Source: Cladorrhinum sp. PSN259 | Lineage: Eukaryota > Ascomycota > Sordariomycetes > Sordariales > Podosporaceae | Length of the DNA stretch: 64,000 bases | Assembly (NCBI GenBank): GCA_033725935.1 | Contig: MU867106.1 | Location: 1 to 64,000, forward strand | Direction of reading: 5' to 3' | Part shown: piece by piece, positions 54,680-64,000 of the stretch | Numbering within the stretch: the first letter of the stretch is position 1 | Layout: every line of letters begins with the position of its first letter | Translations under genes and position numbers: made by a program | The notes under the pieces: generated by a model | The model's input: only the letters and a program-made list of their open reading frames with translations | What the model was told of the DNA's origin: nothing | Database searches by the model: none

Positions 54680-57600
54680 TCACACCTCCGTCTCAACCCC
54701 CTGCCCATCCTTATCACCATGATGAGTCAACTTTTGAGAAACTTTTCCCCTCCCGTCCCTTGCCTTATCCATCATCCAATCCACCGTCCTCGCCGCCTTC
54801 CACTGCATCACGCCTCTGTGCTTCCTATGCAGCCGCTTATGATCACGTTTATAATCATGGATTTGTGATCTCATACCTCTCTCCCCGTCATCGTCATCGG
54901 CGTCCTTTTTACCATCCAACAAAGATGAGGCCTTACTCTTGAGCCTTGAAGGAGCCTTGAGGATTTTCTTGACACCGCCTCCCACGCCGTCCTCATCTGA
55001 AGGATCAGTGTCAGATTCGGAGCTACTCCCGCTCTCTCCGCCTGCTTTAAGCAGCATCTTCCGTTTCTCAGCATCCTCCTCTCGGTCAGGAGATTCCCAG
55101 TCTGACGAGTCACTGTCAGTGTCTGAGGACTCCGAGTCAGAATCCGAAACATCCCCATCATCTGCCATCTTCTCATCATTCACTGTATCCAGTACCTCAA
55201 TCACCCTTCTCACATTCTGATTTCCAGATCCGTGAGCGAATTTCTTATGGTACCCGCTCAATCCCCTCCACATCCTCACCGTTACCTCAATCTCCCCAAT
55301 TGGCTGTTCTCCTTCTTCCAGACCTTCATACCAAGCACACCCTCTCGCCCGCTTCAGCTGCTCCTTGCCTCCCTTCCAAACCTTGAGCTTCAGTTTCTGT
55401 TCTTCATCATCAGGTATGTCACCGAACCAGAGCACCGCTAAAGCAGGATACTTCTTCTCTGAGCTAAGAGCCGGTGAGGAAGACTTGGTCTTGAACTGAA
55501 TAACCAGAGAAGTGGTATACCGCTTCCTGACGGCTAGGAACAAACTCCCCGAGTCTTCACCTTCTCTCTCCTTCTCTTTGCGACCCTTGCGTCTAGCCCA
55601 TTCGGAACCGTCATCAGCAGCATACATCTTGCCTTTATCAATCTTGGTCTTCATCTTCAACTTGCATTCCTTCAGCTCTCCAGGCAGCTGGGACGCGGTA
55701 ATACCAGACTTGATCTCCAATGTTCCCCAATCCCAGCCGCTGAGTTCTCTGGGGATGTCGAGCTCAACACTTCGCCAGACCATGCTGATCCTCACCTTGC
55801 CATACCCAATTCCGCCAGCGAGGGGATATGTGCCCATGATTTGACTGCGTTTGGCAAAGACTTTGGCTAGTGGCAAGTAAACAACGCCAAGCAAGGGATC
55901 ATTCTCGCCTTCGCGGCTGTCACGCACCGAAACGATGACCTCTGCCGTCTTCCAGTCCTTGACGAAGCGTTCTGTGCCTGCATTGAAGAAAGGATTTGCA
56001 TTCTTGGGCTTCGTCCTTGTCTGGTAGATCTTAGTGTGGTTGAGTGTGATGTTGCAATATCCGTCCGGCGGGTCTCTTTCGTCATGCTCGCCGTTGTCGC
56101 TGTCGTCTTCGAGATCGCGGTTGCGGTTCAGTTGCGCTACCTCTAGCCCGGTGATGTTGTGGATCTGGACACTTAGAATGCCGCTCAGGAAGCCATTGGG
56201 TGGGGGAGCTGAAGCGATCATGTAATCTTCAAGCTCTTTGAAGTCTTGTCCCTTTTGTTGATCGAGTTCGTCGTCAGCATCCTCTTGGCTGAGAGCTTCA
56301 CGGAGTTTGGACTTTGCGTCCTCGGACACCCTGTTCTTCATCTGCTCGGCGCTTCGGATGCTGGGGTCGAATGTTTGCTTCTCCAGCTCGCATTTCTGGA
56401 TATGTGCCTTTGAGAAGTAGCCGACAGACCACGTCAGTGTGCCCGGCATGTCTTCATCCGGATCCTCACCTTTAAGTGAGTCCTCCCGGTCCGACATCCT
56501 GTTCTTGGTCTCCGAACCGTGCATCAGTTCCTTCAAGCTGATCTCAGTCCTGCCCAGGTCATCATCAGCCGTGTGCTTGTCTGAGTCCCAGAGCTGCAAG
56601 CGAAGATTCTCCTCGGCGTTGATTTCATCCGGCGAGACAAGGATGTAGGCCCATTCGTTCCAGTTAGGCTCCTCCTCGTGCTTGAGGATTCGCGTGCAGG
56701 CAACCGGCTTCCCGAACTTTCCCCACGAGACACACACATAGGGATCACTTGACCCTTTCATGGGGCCGATACCGCCATCCCCTTGCTTAAAGCCTCGTGC
56801 TTTCTTGATGTGAACCACAACAACACCGCGGGCAATTGTATCGCGCTTGAAGTCATCTCCAACGAGCATGTCCTTCAGGTCAAGAGTCAGCGACTTTGGT
56901 GCCACATACTCAGCCAGAGCAGCATCGATAGCTGACTGGACAAATGAGGAGATGACCGGGACGTTCATGAGGTTGAGGTTGTGTTTCGACAGAGGGACGC
57001 AGGAGATGTCGGCTTTTGGTTGGCCCAGAAAGGTGAGAGTGCAGAGCTGGAAGAAAGGGGGGTCCGGGGTAAGTTGAAGTCGAAGACGCATGATGCCTAC
57101 AATTCCCTTCAGTTCCACCCAGACGGGAATTCCAATGCCTCCCGGGAAGTAAAACTTCAGGTAAAGATGGGCATTCTTTGCCTTGCTTTTGATGCTCTTT
57201 CCCGAAGATCTGGCGCGGTAGGAGAATGCAAGCTCCATGTTGACAAAGTCACCCTCTTCGGCCTCCATCCCCTCATTCTCTTGTTCTTGAGTCTTGATGT
57301 CACCATTCTTGTTGCCATCATCACTTGGTGTGATGTTCCCATCCGAGTCGACAGACTGGGCAGCAGCACCTGAAGGAAGCCATCGTATGCCAAGAATTCG
57401 AAGCCCTTCGCTGCCCTGGCCGATGTCATCCACACTGACCATGCGCACAACTTTTGGCAGTGATGCTTGCATGACATCCTCGAGTGTGTCGACAAGGGAT
57501 GCGAACAGATCTGGGTTGACGAGTCTCCAAACCGACCCTAACAGACTATTCAGCCAAGCAACCGACTCGGGGAGCTGTTCCTGGGAGTTGTTTTCGTCTT

Positions 57601-58579
57601 CCTCTTCTTCTCTCGCTGCATCCCAGGTTTCGTCTTCAAATATGCCGTCGACTTTCTTTGAGAGCCAGTGAGTGACAATCTGGAGAAAGTAGAAGCCTGC
57701 TCCAATGGTGAGGAGAATCCCGGTCAAACCGAATATGCCGCGTCCTAGATAGTATTGCCATGGCGTTCTGTGATGAGCGACCTCCCGATCCCACCACCAA
57801 GCTTCATCGCTCCCTGCCGTCCGGCTTCGACCAAACATTCCCATCCCCATCAGTGTTACAAGACTCATCACAGCAGCCACTCCTCCCACACCAACCAACA
57901 GTGCCGTCCTGAAAACACCCATCATCTCCCTTTTGGTATCTTCAAAGTGTGGCGGAGGGAACAGATTCCTCATCCCCTCTGATCCATACGCCATTCGCCT
58001 TGCCTCCTCTGCATCCATCTCGGAGTCGTCGCTAACCGAGGAGATCTCATCCAGATCCTTGTCGGTCATGTCATGAATGATGACGGGCAAGTGCGTAACT
58101 GGGTCGGTGACCTCTCTGGTTCCTTTGCTGCGTTTCTTGGTTTTTTTCTTCATCGTTTTCCGTTTCTCTTTCGGGTCGATAGACGCAGCGGCCGCCTCGG
58201 TTGGTGATTTTTCGTTGTTGTCACTTTGGCGAGGTTCCGAGTTCTTGTTGACAGCGCCGTTGGTGGAGGAAGTTGGCGCTCCATTCTCATGGCCTGATGA
58301 TAAGGAGGTCAGATGTCTATTTGTGGTGGGGTATGGGCTTTGAGAATCTTGTTGAGTGGCGTCGGTTGGAACTGTCTTGTCCTGGCCGTTTTCGTCGTTG
58401 TTGGTATCACCGTCACCGTCGTACTGAACCTCAAACTGCTCTTCCTGCATCTGATCATCTTGTCGATGGCGAATTTCGTCTCGGTGTTGGCGGTACTTTT
58501 GCACTGTAGGGACTGGATGCTTGGAGGTGTATGGGCCACCGTGCGCCCTTCTAGGGCCTCGCTCCTCAAAGTCGTCCAT
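54680..58579 (-). CDS. Mug190-like C2-domain membrane protein (tricalbin-related)
   Basis: An intronless 1,299-aa frame. The N-terminus is charged and disordered with a Lys-rich block (KKKTKKRSK). Two membrane helices lie at ~220-250 (LLVGVGGVAAVMSLVTLMGMGMF) and ~280-300 (GIFGLTGILLTIGAGFYF). They are followed by an SMP-like lipid-transfer module (~325-575: WLNSLLGSVWRLVNPDLF, LKGIVGIMRLRLQL, PFFQLCTLTFLGQP). A first C2 domain (~583-690: VVVHIKKARGFK, SSDPYVCVSWG, LQLWDSDK) and a second (~790-910: SVQIHNITGLEVAQ, NPFFNAGTERFV) follow, then an acidic Ser/Asp-rich tail. The layout matches fission-yeast Mug190 and tricalbins, which tether the ER to the plasma membrane. The start is the first ATG. 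Confidence 0.88.
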   Translation of the reverse strand: MDDFEERGPRRAHGGPYTSKHPVPTVQKYRQHRDEIRHRQDDQMQEEQFEVQYDGDGDTNNDENGQDKTVPTDATQQDSQSPYPTTNRHLTSLSSGHENGAPTSSTNGAVNKNSEPRQSDNNEKSPTEAAAASIDPKEKRKTMKKKTKKRSKGTREVTDPVTHLPVIIHDMTDKDLDEISSVSDDSEMDAEEARRMAYGSEGMRNLFPPPHFEDTKREMMGVFRTALLVGVGGVAAVMSLVTLMGMGMFGRSRTAGSDEAWWWDREVAHHRTPWQYYLGRGIFGLTGILLTIGAGFYFLQIVTHWLSKKVDGIFEDETWDAAREEEEDENNSQEQLPESVAWLNSLLGSVWRLVNPDLFASLVDTLEDVMQASLPKVVRMVSVDDIGQGSEGLRILGIRWLPSGAAAQSVDSDGNITPSDDGNKNGDIKTQEQENEGMEAEEGDFVNMELAFSYRARSSGKSIKSKAKNAHLYLKFYFPGGIGIPVWVELKGIVGIMRLRLQLTPDPPFFQLCTLTFLGQPKADISCVPLSKHNLNLMNVPVISSFVQSAIDAALAEYVAPKSLTLDLKDMLVGDDFKRDTIARGVVVVHIKKARGFKQGDGGIGPMKGSSDPYVCVSWGKFGKPVACTRILKHEEEPNWNEWAYILVSPDEINAEENLRLQLWDSDKHTADDDLGRTEISLKELMHGSETKNRMSDREDSLKGEDPDEDMPGTLTWSVGYFSKAHIQKCELEKQTFDPSIRSAEQMKNRVSEDAKSKLREALSQEDADDELDQQKGQDFKELEDYMIASAPPPNGFLSGILSVQIHNITGLEVAQLNRNRDLEDDSDNGEHDERDPPDGYCNITLNHTKIYQTRTKPKNANPFFNAGTERFVKDWKTAEVIVSVRDSREGENDPLLGVVYLPLAKVFAKRSQIMGTYPLAGGIGYGKVRISMVWRSVELDIPRELSGWDWGTLEIKSGITASQLPGELKECKLKMKTKIDKGKMYAADDGSEWARRKGRKEKEREGEDSGSLFLAVRKRYTTSLVIQFKTKSSSPALSSEKKYPALAVLWFGDIPDDEEQKLKLKVWKGGKEQLKRARGCAWYEGLEEGEQPIGEIEVTVRMWRGLSGYHKKFAHGSGNQNVRRVIEVLDTVNDEKMADDGDVSDSDSESSDTDSDSSDWESPDREEDAEKRKMLLKAGGESGSSSESDTDPSDEDGVGGGVKKILKAPSRLKSKASSLLDGKKDADDDDGERGMRSQIHDYKRDHKRLHRKHRGVMQWKAARTVDWMMDKARDGRGKVSQKLTHHGDKDGQGVETEV

Positions 58580-59335
58580 TGCAAATAGTTGAGTTAACGA
58601 GAGAATGCAGAAATCATTTGGATGGATAGTTTAAAGTTGATGGATTAAAGTTTGCAAGATTTCGGAATCGGAATCACCCGTTGTCACTTTGCTTCATTAG
58701 GCGTGGTGCGCGGCATTCGTCATTCCACATCGCAAAAGACAGGTTATCCGAGGTTTCACTTGCTGCAAACCCTGAAACAAAATGCCATGCAAGCAAGCAC
58801 AGAAGGAGAGATAACTGGCTGCTGGGCAGTGGCATTTCCGGATTTATTTACTTGGGATGACGACAGTGACGTCATACCTTGCCGAAACCCGAAAGTTGAG
58901 AACCCCAACCCACAACCGGAGAATTATCATCCTGTTCTAACCATGACAGAACAATACCACAGAAAATGATGATGCCTTTGTGGCTAACATGAGATTGTGT
59001 GGAATGGAAGGTATCTCCTTACCAGTTCTTTTCTAGCGACCACTTCTATCTGCATCATTGGTTGAGAACATGGAAGCTCCGTGGTGTACCAATAGACCTC
59101 CGTTTATCAAATCCGCCAAAAAATCATTGAAGCAATCTGGTTTAATGCCACAACTGCCCATTTGCAAACTAAAAGATTTCGAGGTGATGTTTCCTTGTTC
59201 TTTCAGCCGTTGCAACAGACCCTTTCCCTTCTCTAGATCATCTCCGAGAATGTCTTCTGGCTGTCTGTGGTCACAAAACTTCTTCTACCTCCCCCTCTTG
59301 CCTCGCCAGGATCATCAGGTACTGGTGGTGGTGAC
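58580..59335. other. Intergenic, no gene seen
   Basis: Holds the promoter side of the C2 gene and the 3' side of the carboxylesterase. No other frame is convincing. Confidence 0.4.
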
Positions 59336-61601
59336 TCACTGAGGGACATTTGGCCCCATCATCTTCCAGAAATCACAGCGCTGTCCGCGGTTTAACTCCC
59401 ATTTATTCGCGTTTGCGCGCGTGAAGTTGTTCCTCAATCCGGGATTCATGTATTGAGTCACTGGAGCGGTGCCGAATACTGTTTGATACGGCACGCCGCC
59501 CGTCTCGTTGAGGTTAATCAGCTGCGGATCAGCTTGGGCCCATGCCGGCCAACGGCTTGCTGGGTTTGATGCTGCGGGGTTCGGGGATGACGCGCCGTTC
59601 GCGACGGCGTTGGGAATCGAAGGGTTACCGTTCATGATGAAATTACCCCAGATTTCTAGAATGTCAGCTGTCAGCAAAATTGGGGCACGCCAGGTGAGAG
59701 CGACCTCTAGGTGCGTACTTCTGATTGCCAACGTAAATTCCCGCCCCTGGTTCGGTGTTGCAGGGCCAACATATGCCGGGACGTCAGCGCGATGTGCCGC
59801 AAATGGAATAGAGTATTGATAATAATAAGCCCTCCTATTCGGGACGGTGTATGCTGCAGCCATCCAGTAGCCGGGACAGACAAATGTAGCTTCAGCAAGG
59901 ATGTTCTGCCTCGTGTTAGCCTCATATTGGCTGGTAAATTAGCAGGCTGGTGTTGGGTTGGCTTGCATTTGCACGCTGCTGTTGGCCGGTGGCTACCTGG
60001 CTGACATTGATTGCGTATGGAGGTCCGTAACCATTTGTTTCCATCTTTAAGGCACCAGGATCAGTAGATGCGCTGGAGCTGGGATAGGCGTCAATTATGT
60101 GCTGGATGTGAGCGTCGGACAAATTTGGGAATTCCAGATGAAGCCAGGTAGTCAAGTTGTCGAGTGTGACGATGTTTGTTGGGACGAAGAGCGGACCCTC
60201 GTTTGCGTTGTTCTAGCTAGTGTCAGCGCTTATTACCAAACACGAAGGTAATGGTGCAACGGTAGGATACTTGCCGCAACCAGCATTCGCCGGCCATTCA
60301 CTCTTCTTTAGTTCAGCTGCACACTAGGCAACGTGGTGATGAAAGTGCCATCCGTGACGGGCAAGAAGGCCCTGGGCCGTATTGTTAGAACGTGCATGCG
60401 CCGAGGGCCGTGCCAATGCAGAATGATGCAGGATTTCTTACCACGTAGCGTACGTCCCCGACGAAGAAACGTTGGAGCTAGCGTACTGCAGAGTGAGCGA
60501 GTCCTTTGAGACTAAGCAGTCAAAGACGGCGGCAGACGAGGCACAGCCAGCTTTTGCCGCAAAGTCATGGTAGCGTTGCGTCGGCCAGACGTCGTCATGG
60601 TTGTATTGGGTCGGACCATAGGGCGAGGCGGCGATACCCTGTATTTTCTCCGCGGTCAGTGGGCATTTAGAGTCGCTATTACGCGCCCGAGAGACTTACA
60701 TTTTGCCAAAGTTTTGACCCGAGGGTCCCGTTGGAAGCCATCGCGTGCAACATGACGGATCCAGCGCCTGCCGACTCGCCTGCAATGGTCACCTTGGTCG
60801 GGTCTCCTCCAAATTTGGAAATGTGTTTCTGCACCCAGTTAAAGGCAAATGACTGGTCAAGGAGGCCCGTGTTGACGACGCCTTTGCTTTTGACCTCTGC
60901 GGACGAAAGAAAACCAAACGCCCCCAGCTGCACAGGGAGGCTCAGTCAGCAACGCGGAGCATACGCAGCACTCAATCATCCCAAGGAGGACACGGACCCG
61001 GTACTGGATCGAAACGGCTATGAAGCCGTTCTTGTTTGCATTGATGATCTCGGACATGTCCTGTGTGCCGTCAAGTAGGCCGTAGCCTCCAGGGTGGATC
61101 CAGATCATAACAGGGATTGATTTGTTCTGGCGAAGAACCGGAGCGTAGACGTTGAGAAACAGGCAATCCTCATCACCCAGATTGAAGCGCGCCGTTGGTA
61201 CCGACGGAGGCGACTGCGGACATTTCGGGCCGAAGGTGGTGGCCTGCACAATGGTCCTGTTGATATTTGGTGGTTGGGGGTGCTTCCACCGGTTCTTGCC
61301 GCTTGTTGAGGCGGCGAAACGTATCCTGAGAGATGGTCAGCGAGACGGCCGCCGATGTTTTCTGTATGGGGCCTTGACGGCCATACCCTTTCCAAACGTT
61401 TAATCCAGTGGTCGAGTTGTAGACGCCGTTGTAGACTCCGTAACCAACATCTACAAGTAACGGATATGCATGATTGATATGCACAGAGGTATTATCCGAC
61501 GCGGTCGTATCAGGCACAAAGTCGGCATGGTTCTCAGCTCGCGCGCTGAACGGGAAAATGGCAGAGCAGATAGCCAAAACGGTGATTCTTCTGACTCTCA
61601 T
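59336..61601 (-). pseudogene. Type-B carboxylesterase/lipase with in-frame stop
   Basis: A multi-exon secreted esterase: signal peptide (MRVRRITVLAICSAIFPFSARA); exon 1 61,601-61,387; exon 2 from 61,325 (IRFAA...FGPKCPQ, EDCLFLNVYAP, IWIHPGGYG with Pro in place of the usual HGGG second Gly); then LGAFGFLS, the nucleophile elbow GESAGAGS (~60,770), SPYGPTQYN, and a last exon 59,655-59,336 ending ...MMGPNVPQ. A TAA at 60,310-60,308 interrupts VQLN*RRVNGRRM where no intron fits. Junctions near 60,230 and 59,930 could not be joined in frame by eye. One stop alone could be error or strain-specific; with the poor junctions a pseudogene is more likely. Confidence 0.65.
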
Positions 61602-62603
61602 GGTGGAAACGGCCTGGGAGAGACTGAAAAGAAAGTGAGGGGAGGGGACGACTACGCCGAGCTATATGTTCACAAGCTGAAAATATATGCATATGGGGCT
61701 AGAGCAATGTGATGAGATCAAGGAGAACGGCAAACTGGGGTAACATCCGTTCCCGAATCGAAACTCGCTTGTGGCTGTCCCGGAGGTGGAGGAGGGCTTT
61801 CGCTACCGGAATAATACCCATGCTCGCGCATTCGATAGCCCGGAAAATACACATGTGCCACGTGGGCATTCGCCCTTCATACAGATCCTGCAGGACATAG
61901 ACTAGGCGCAAAAGATGTGTCTGAAGGCGCAAAGGCTGCCTGTGGTGGACAGGACTTGGAACAAACTTGAACAACGGTTTCTTTGGAGGACGGCTTGGCA
62001 CCGGGCCTACCTATCATCTTTTCTCTCGAGGCGACACCTTCCCTTTATGTATTGGTGTGCCTTGGTGGCCGTATTTGCCCCTAAACCGAATGGAGCGGAG
62101 GTCGCATATGCCAGCTCGTCCGGTTTGGGTATACCGCCCTGTCTGTGGCGGTTCGATACTGGGACATACCCGCAAGGACGATCGTCAGTCCGTAAGAGCG
62201 GAAAGGGGGATTCTCCCATCACAACGAGGCCGCTTCGGTGCTCAAAAAAGAACGGAAGAAAGAAAAGAAAAGAGAATGAAAACGAGGAAAAACGAGAAAA
62301 CTAAAACTGATCCCCCTTGCGGCACTGCCTCACGCCGACGAGAGTATTGCCGAGTGGGATTCAATCAGGTCAACTACCTAATGGAAGCCCAGGCAGGCTG
62401 GCGCCATGAGCGAGCTCACCATTAACGTGAGAGCCGCCGTGGTAGCGCTCTCGCGGGGAAACGGGATGACATGAAAAAATAAACTCATACAACAAAGACA
62501 CAAGGTGCTGTACTGTTGTGACGCTCTTGGGCAGACGCTGTCAAATGCTCAACTACATTAAATATCTAACTGCCATCAAGAAAACATAAAACCCTAGATG
62601 CTT
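61602..62603. other. Intergenic, no gene seen
   Basis: A plus-strand frame (61,967-62,425) is low-complexity Arg/Lys/Glu at its end and resembles no family. Confidence 0.4.
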
Positions 62604-63885
62604 TCATCGCGGTCGAGACCGCAATTTTTCTGGGTTCTCTACTAGCCAGCACTCCATAGTCTTCTGGGTCATGGGCGGCAACCGGACGTCACTGCCTTCA
62701 CTACCTTCACTGACTTCGCTTTGGCATGCCGAGGGGGCGCAATGATCAAACGGAATCCCTGTGGAGGAAGCTTCAAAACGATAGCCCCGGGACGCTGTGT
62801 TATCATGGAGAAAGGCGGCCGGTAAGGCGCATTCGGAGTGTGTGTTAGACGCTGACGGTTTGCCGTAGCGTAGCAAGCGGTAGATAGAGCGTGAAAGAGC
62901 GAGATTGGCGGCAATTATACCGGTGAAGAGCTCCAAACTCGACCATAAGGAGGCGATGGCGTACGTCCCTGCGAGATAAGCTGTCAGCGAGGGGGTTCGT
63001 TGTTATGTACAGACTAGAACAAGGACCGAGACTTACAGCTCATGTCATATGCCCTCAATCGAAGTGATAAGGCCCGTGCGACTCCGAAGCCGGTTGCCCT
63101 GGAATATGTTAAGCCGTGCTTTAGGTGGGAGAAGGTTGCCCCGTAGGATAGATGTTCAACATACAAGAGGCCTAAGGAGATAAGCCCACTGATCAGCATC
63201 TTTGTCTGGAAGGGTATTTGTACCTTCCAGACAGCGATCAGTGGAAATAACGAGCACAGGAGATCCGTTACGAGATTATATGCTAACACCCATTAGCCTA
63301 TAAGAAGAAAAACATTTCGGAATCAGCGTTAGTAGACTTACCGATTGCGATGTAGAAGGCGCGAATGCGGACTTTGGGGTCCCAGCATACGCCACCAGTC
63401 CCCCTCCAGTATGTTTCCACCGGAGAACACTGGGCCAACAAGATGATAATGCATCCAAAGTTGGTAACAAATAGACCAGTCATGACGGTGTAAAGCAGAA
63501 TCTTTAGGGCCCTGGTATCCTTAATTCGGAGGAGGAGGAGGCAGGCGGAGACCTTGAGCAGGCAGGAAGACGCGAAGAGGAAGATCTGAGTGTAGAAGCC
63601 CAACATGTTGTTGTACTTGTAGTCGTCGTCACTAACGTACACCTGGTGTCTCCCATTGCCATGCCGGGCCTGCACGGCCTGGATCGCGGTCCGGGTTACC
63701 GCCAAGACGGCGGTGACGGCGATGGTATAGTCGTCCCAGCCCAGTTTTCGTAGTGTCCATCGACTATACAGCCGCAAAGAGGTCGTGACGACTACCAAAA
63801 CTGTCAGGCTGGCCGTCACAGCAACGATAATCGGTCCTATATGCTCATCGGGGGGGAGCGACCGTCGCGCAGCGCCCTTAGTCAT
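62604..63885 (-). CDS. Pth11-like fungal rhodopsin-domain membrane protein C
   Basis: Exons 63,885-63,342, 63,282-63,165, 63,098-63,037 and 62,968-62,604 (introns 59, 66 and 68 bp) give 362 aa. The N-terminus DEHIGPIIVAVTASLTVLVVV leads to the family motif LRLYSRWTLRKLGWDDYTIAV. Later come a helix with LLKVSACLLLLRI, the loop ILLAQCSPVETYW...CWDPKVRIRAF, AYNLVTDLLCSLFPLIAVWKVQI, and the spliced YDMSW-TYAIASLWSSLELFTGIIAANLA ending. The cytoplasmic tail is Ser/Glu-rich. The function is probably orphan membrane receptor or sensor. The splices at W and A restore family-like sequence, which supports the exon model. Confidence 0.85.
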
Positions 63886-64000
63886 GGTGGAGGAATCCGT
63901 TCGCCGGGGCCCAGGGTTTTCGTGTTGGGCTGCGGAAAGAACTCTGCGGCATTGAAGGGGACTCAGGGCCTTGGCAGGGAAAGATCAATCATTCAGACGC

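Overview
The window looks like nuclear DNA from a filamentous ascomycete (Pezizomycotina). Genes have introns of about 50-105 bp with GT donors, CTRAY-like branch points and YAG acceptors. Gene types are typical of these fungi: a highly reducing polyketide synthase (HR-PKS), three fungal rhodopsin/Pth11-type membrane proteins, a secreted tyrosinase and a PNP-NACHT-ankyrin protein. Repeats carry the CpA-to-TpA scars of repeat-induced point mutation (RIP). The species cannot be named from the sequence.

Region 1-15,400 is an AT-rich nest of transposons. It holds at least three related Ty3/gypsy-type LTR elements on the minus strand. One is complete from LTR to LTR, with a 5-bp target duplication, and is inserted one base inside the end of another copy's LTR. 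It also holds LINE pieces of Tad1 type, a solo LTR of a second family, and the RIP-killed remains of a NACHT (NLR-like) gene. A second open frame lies antisense to gag-pol near the 3' end of the gypsy element and is alignable between two copies.

Region 15,400-25,900 has near-normal composition and few genes: a 679-bp inverted-repeat DNA transposon with an 8-bp target duplication, a cysteine-rich single-pass surface protein, a stop-riddled small pseudogene and a fungal-rhodopsin membrane protein.

Region 25,900-44,900 is a probable secondary-metabolism neighbourhood: tyrosinase (-), SDR pseudogene (+), alpha/beta hydrolase (-), Pth11-like membrane protein (-), HR-PKS (+; KS-AT-DH-MT-ER-KR-ACP, all key motifs present) and a secreted alpha/beta hydrolase (-). 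The PKS would build a reduced, C-methylated polyketide. Hydrolase and tyrosinase are plausible tailoring enzymes, but co-function is inferred from proximity only. No transporter or pathway transcription factor was seen.

Region 46,000-64,000 holds a 1,340-aa PNP-NACHT-ankyrin protein (-) head-to-head with a PAQR/Izh membrane protein (+), a relic of another STAND-type repeat gene, a Mug190-like C2-domain membrane-tether protein (-), a type-B carboxylesterase with an in-frame stop (-) and a third fungal-rhodopsin membrane protein (-). Exon boundaries were assigned by eye and checked for frame arithmetic; no RNA data were available.
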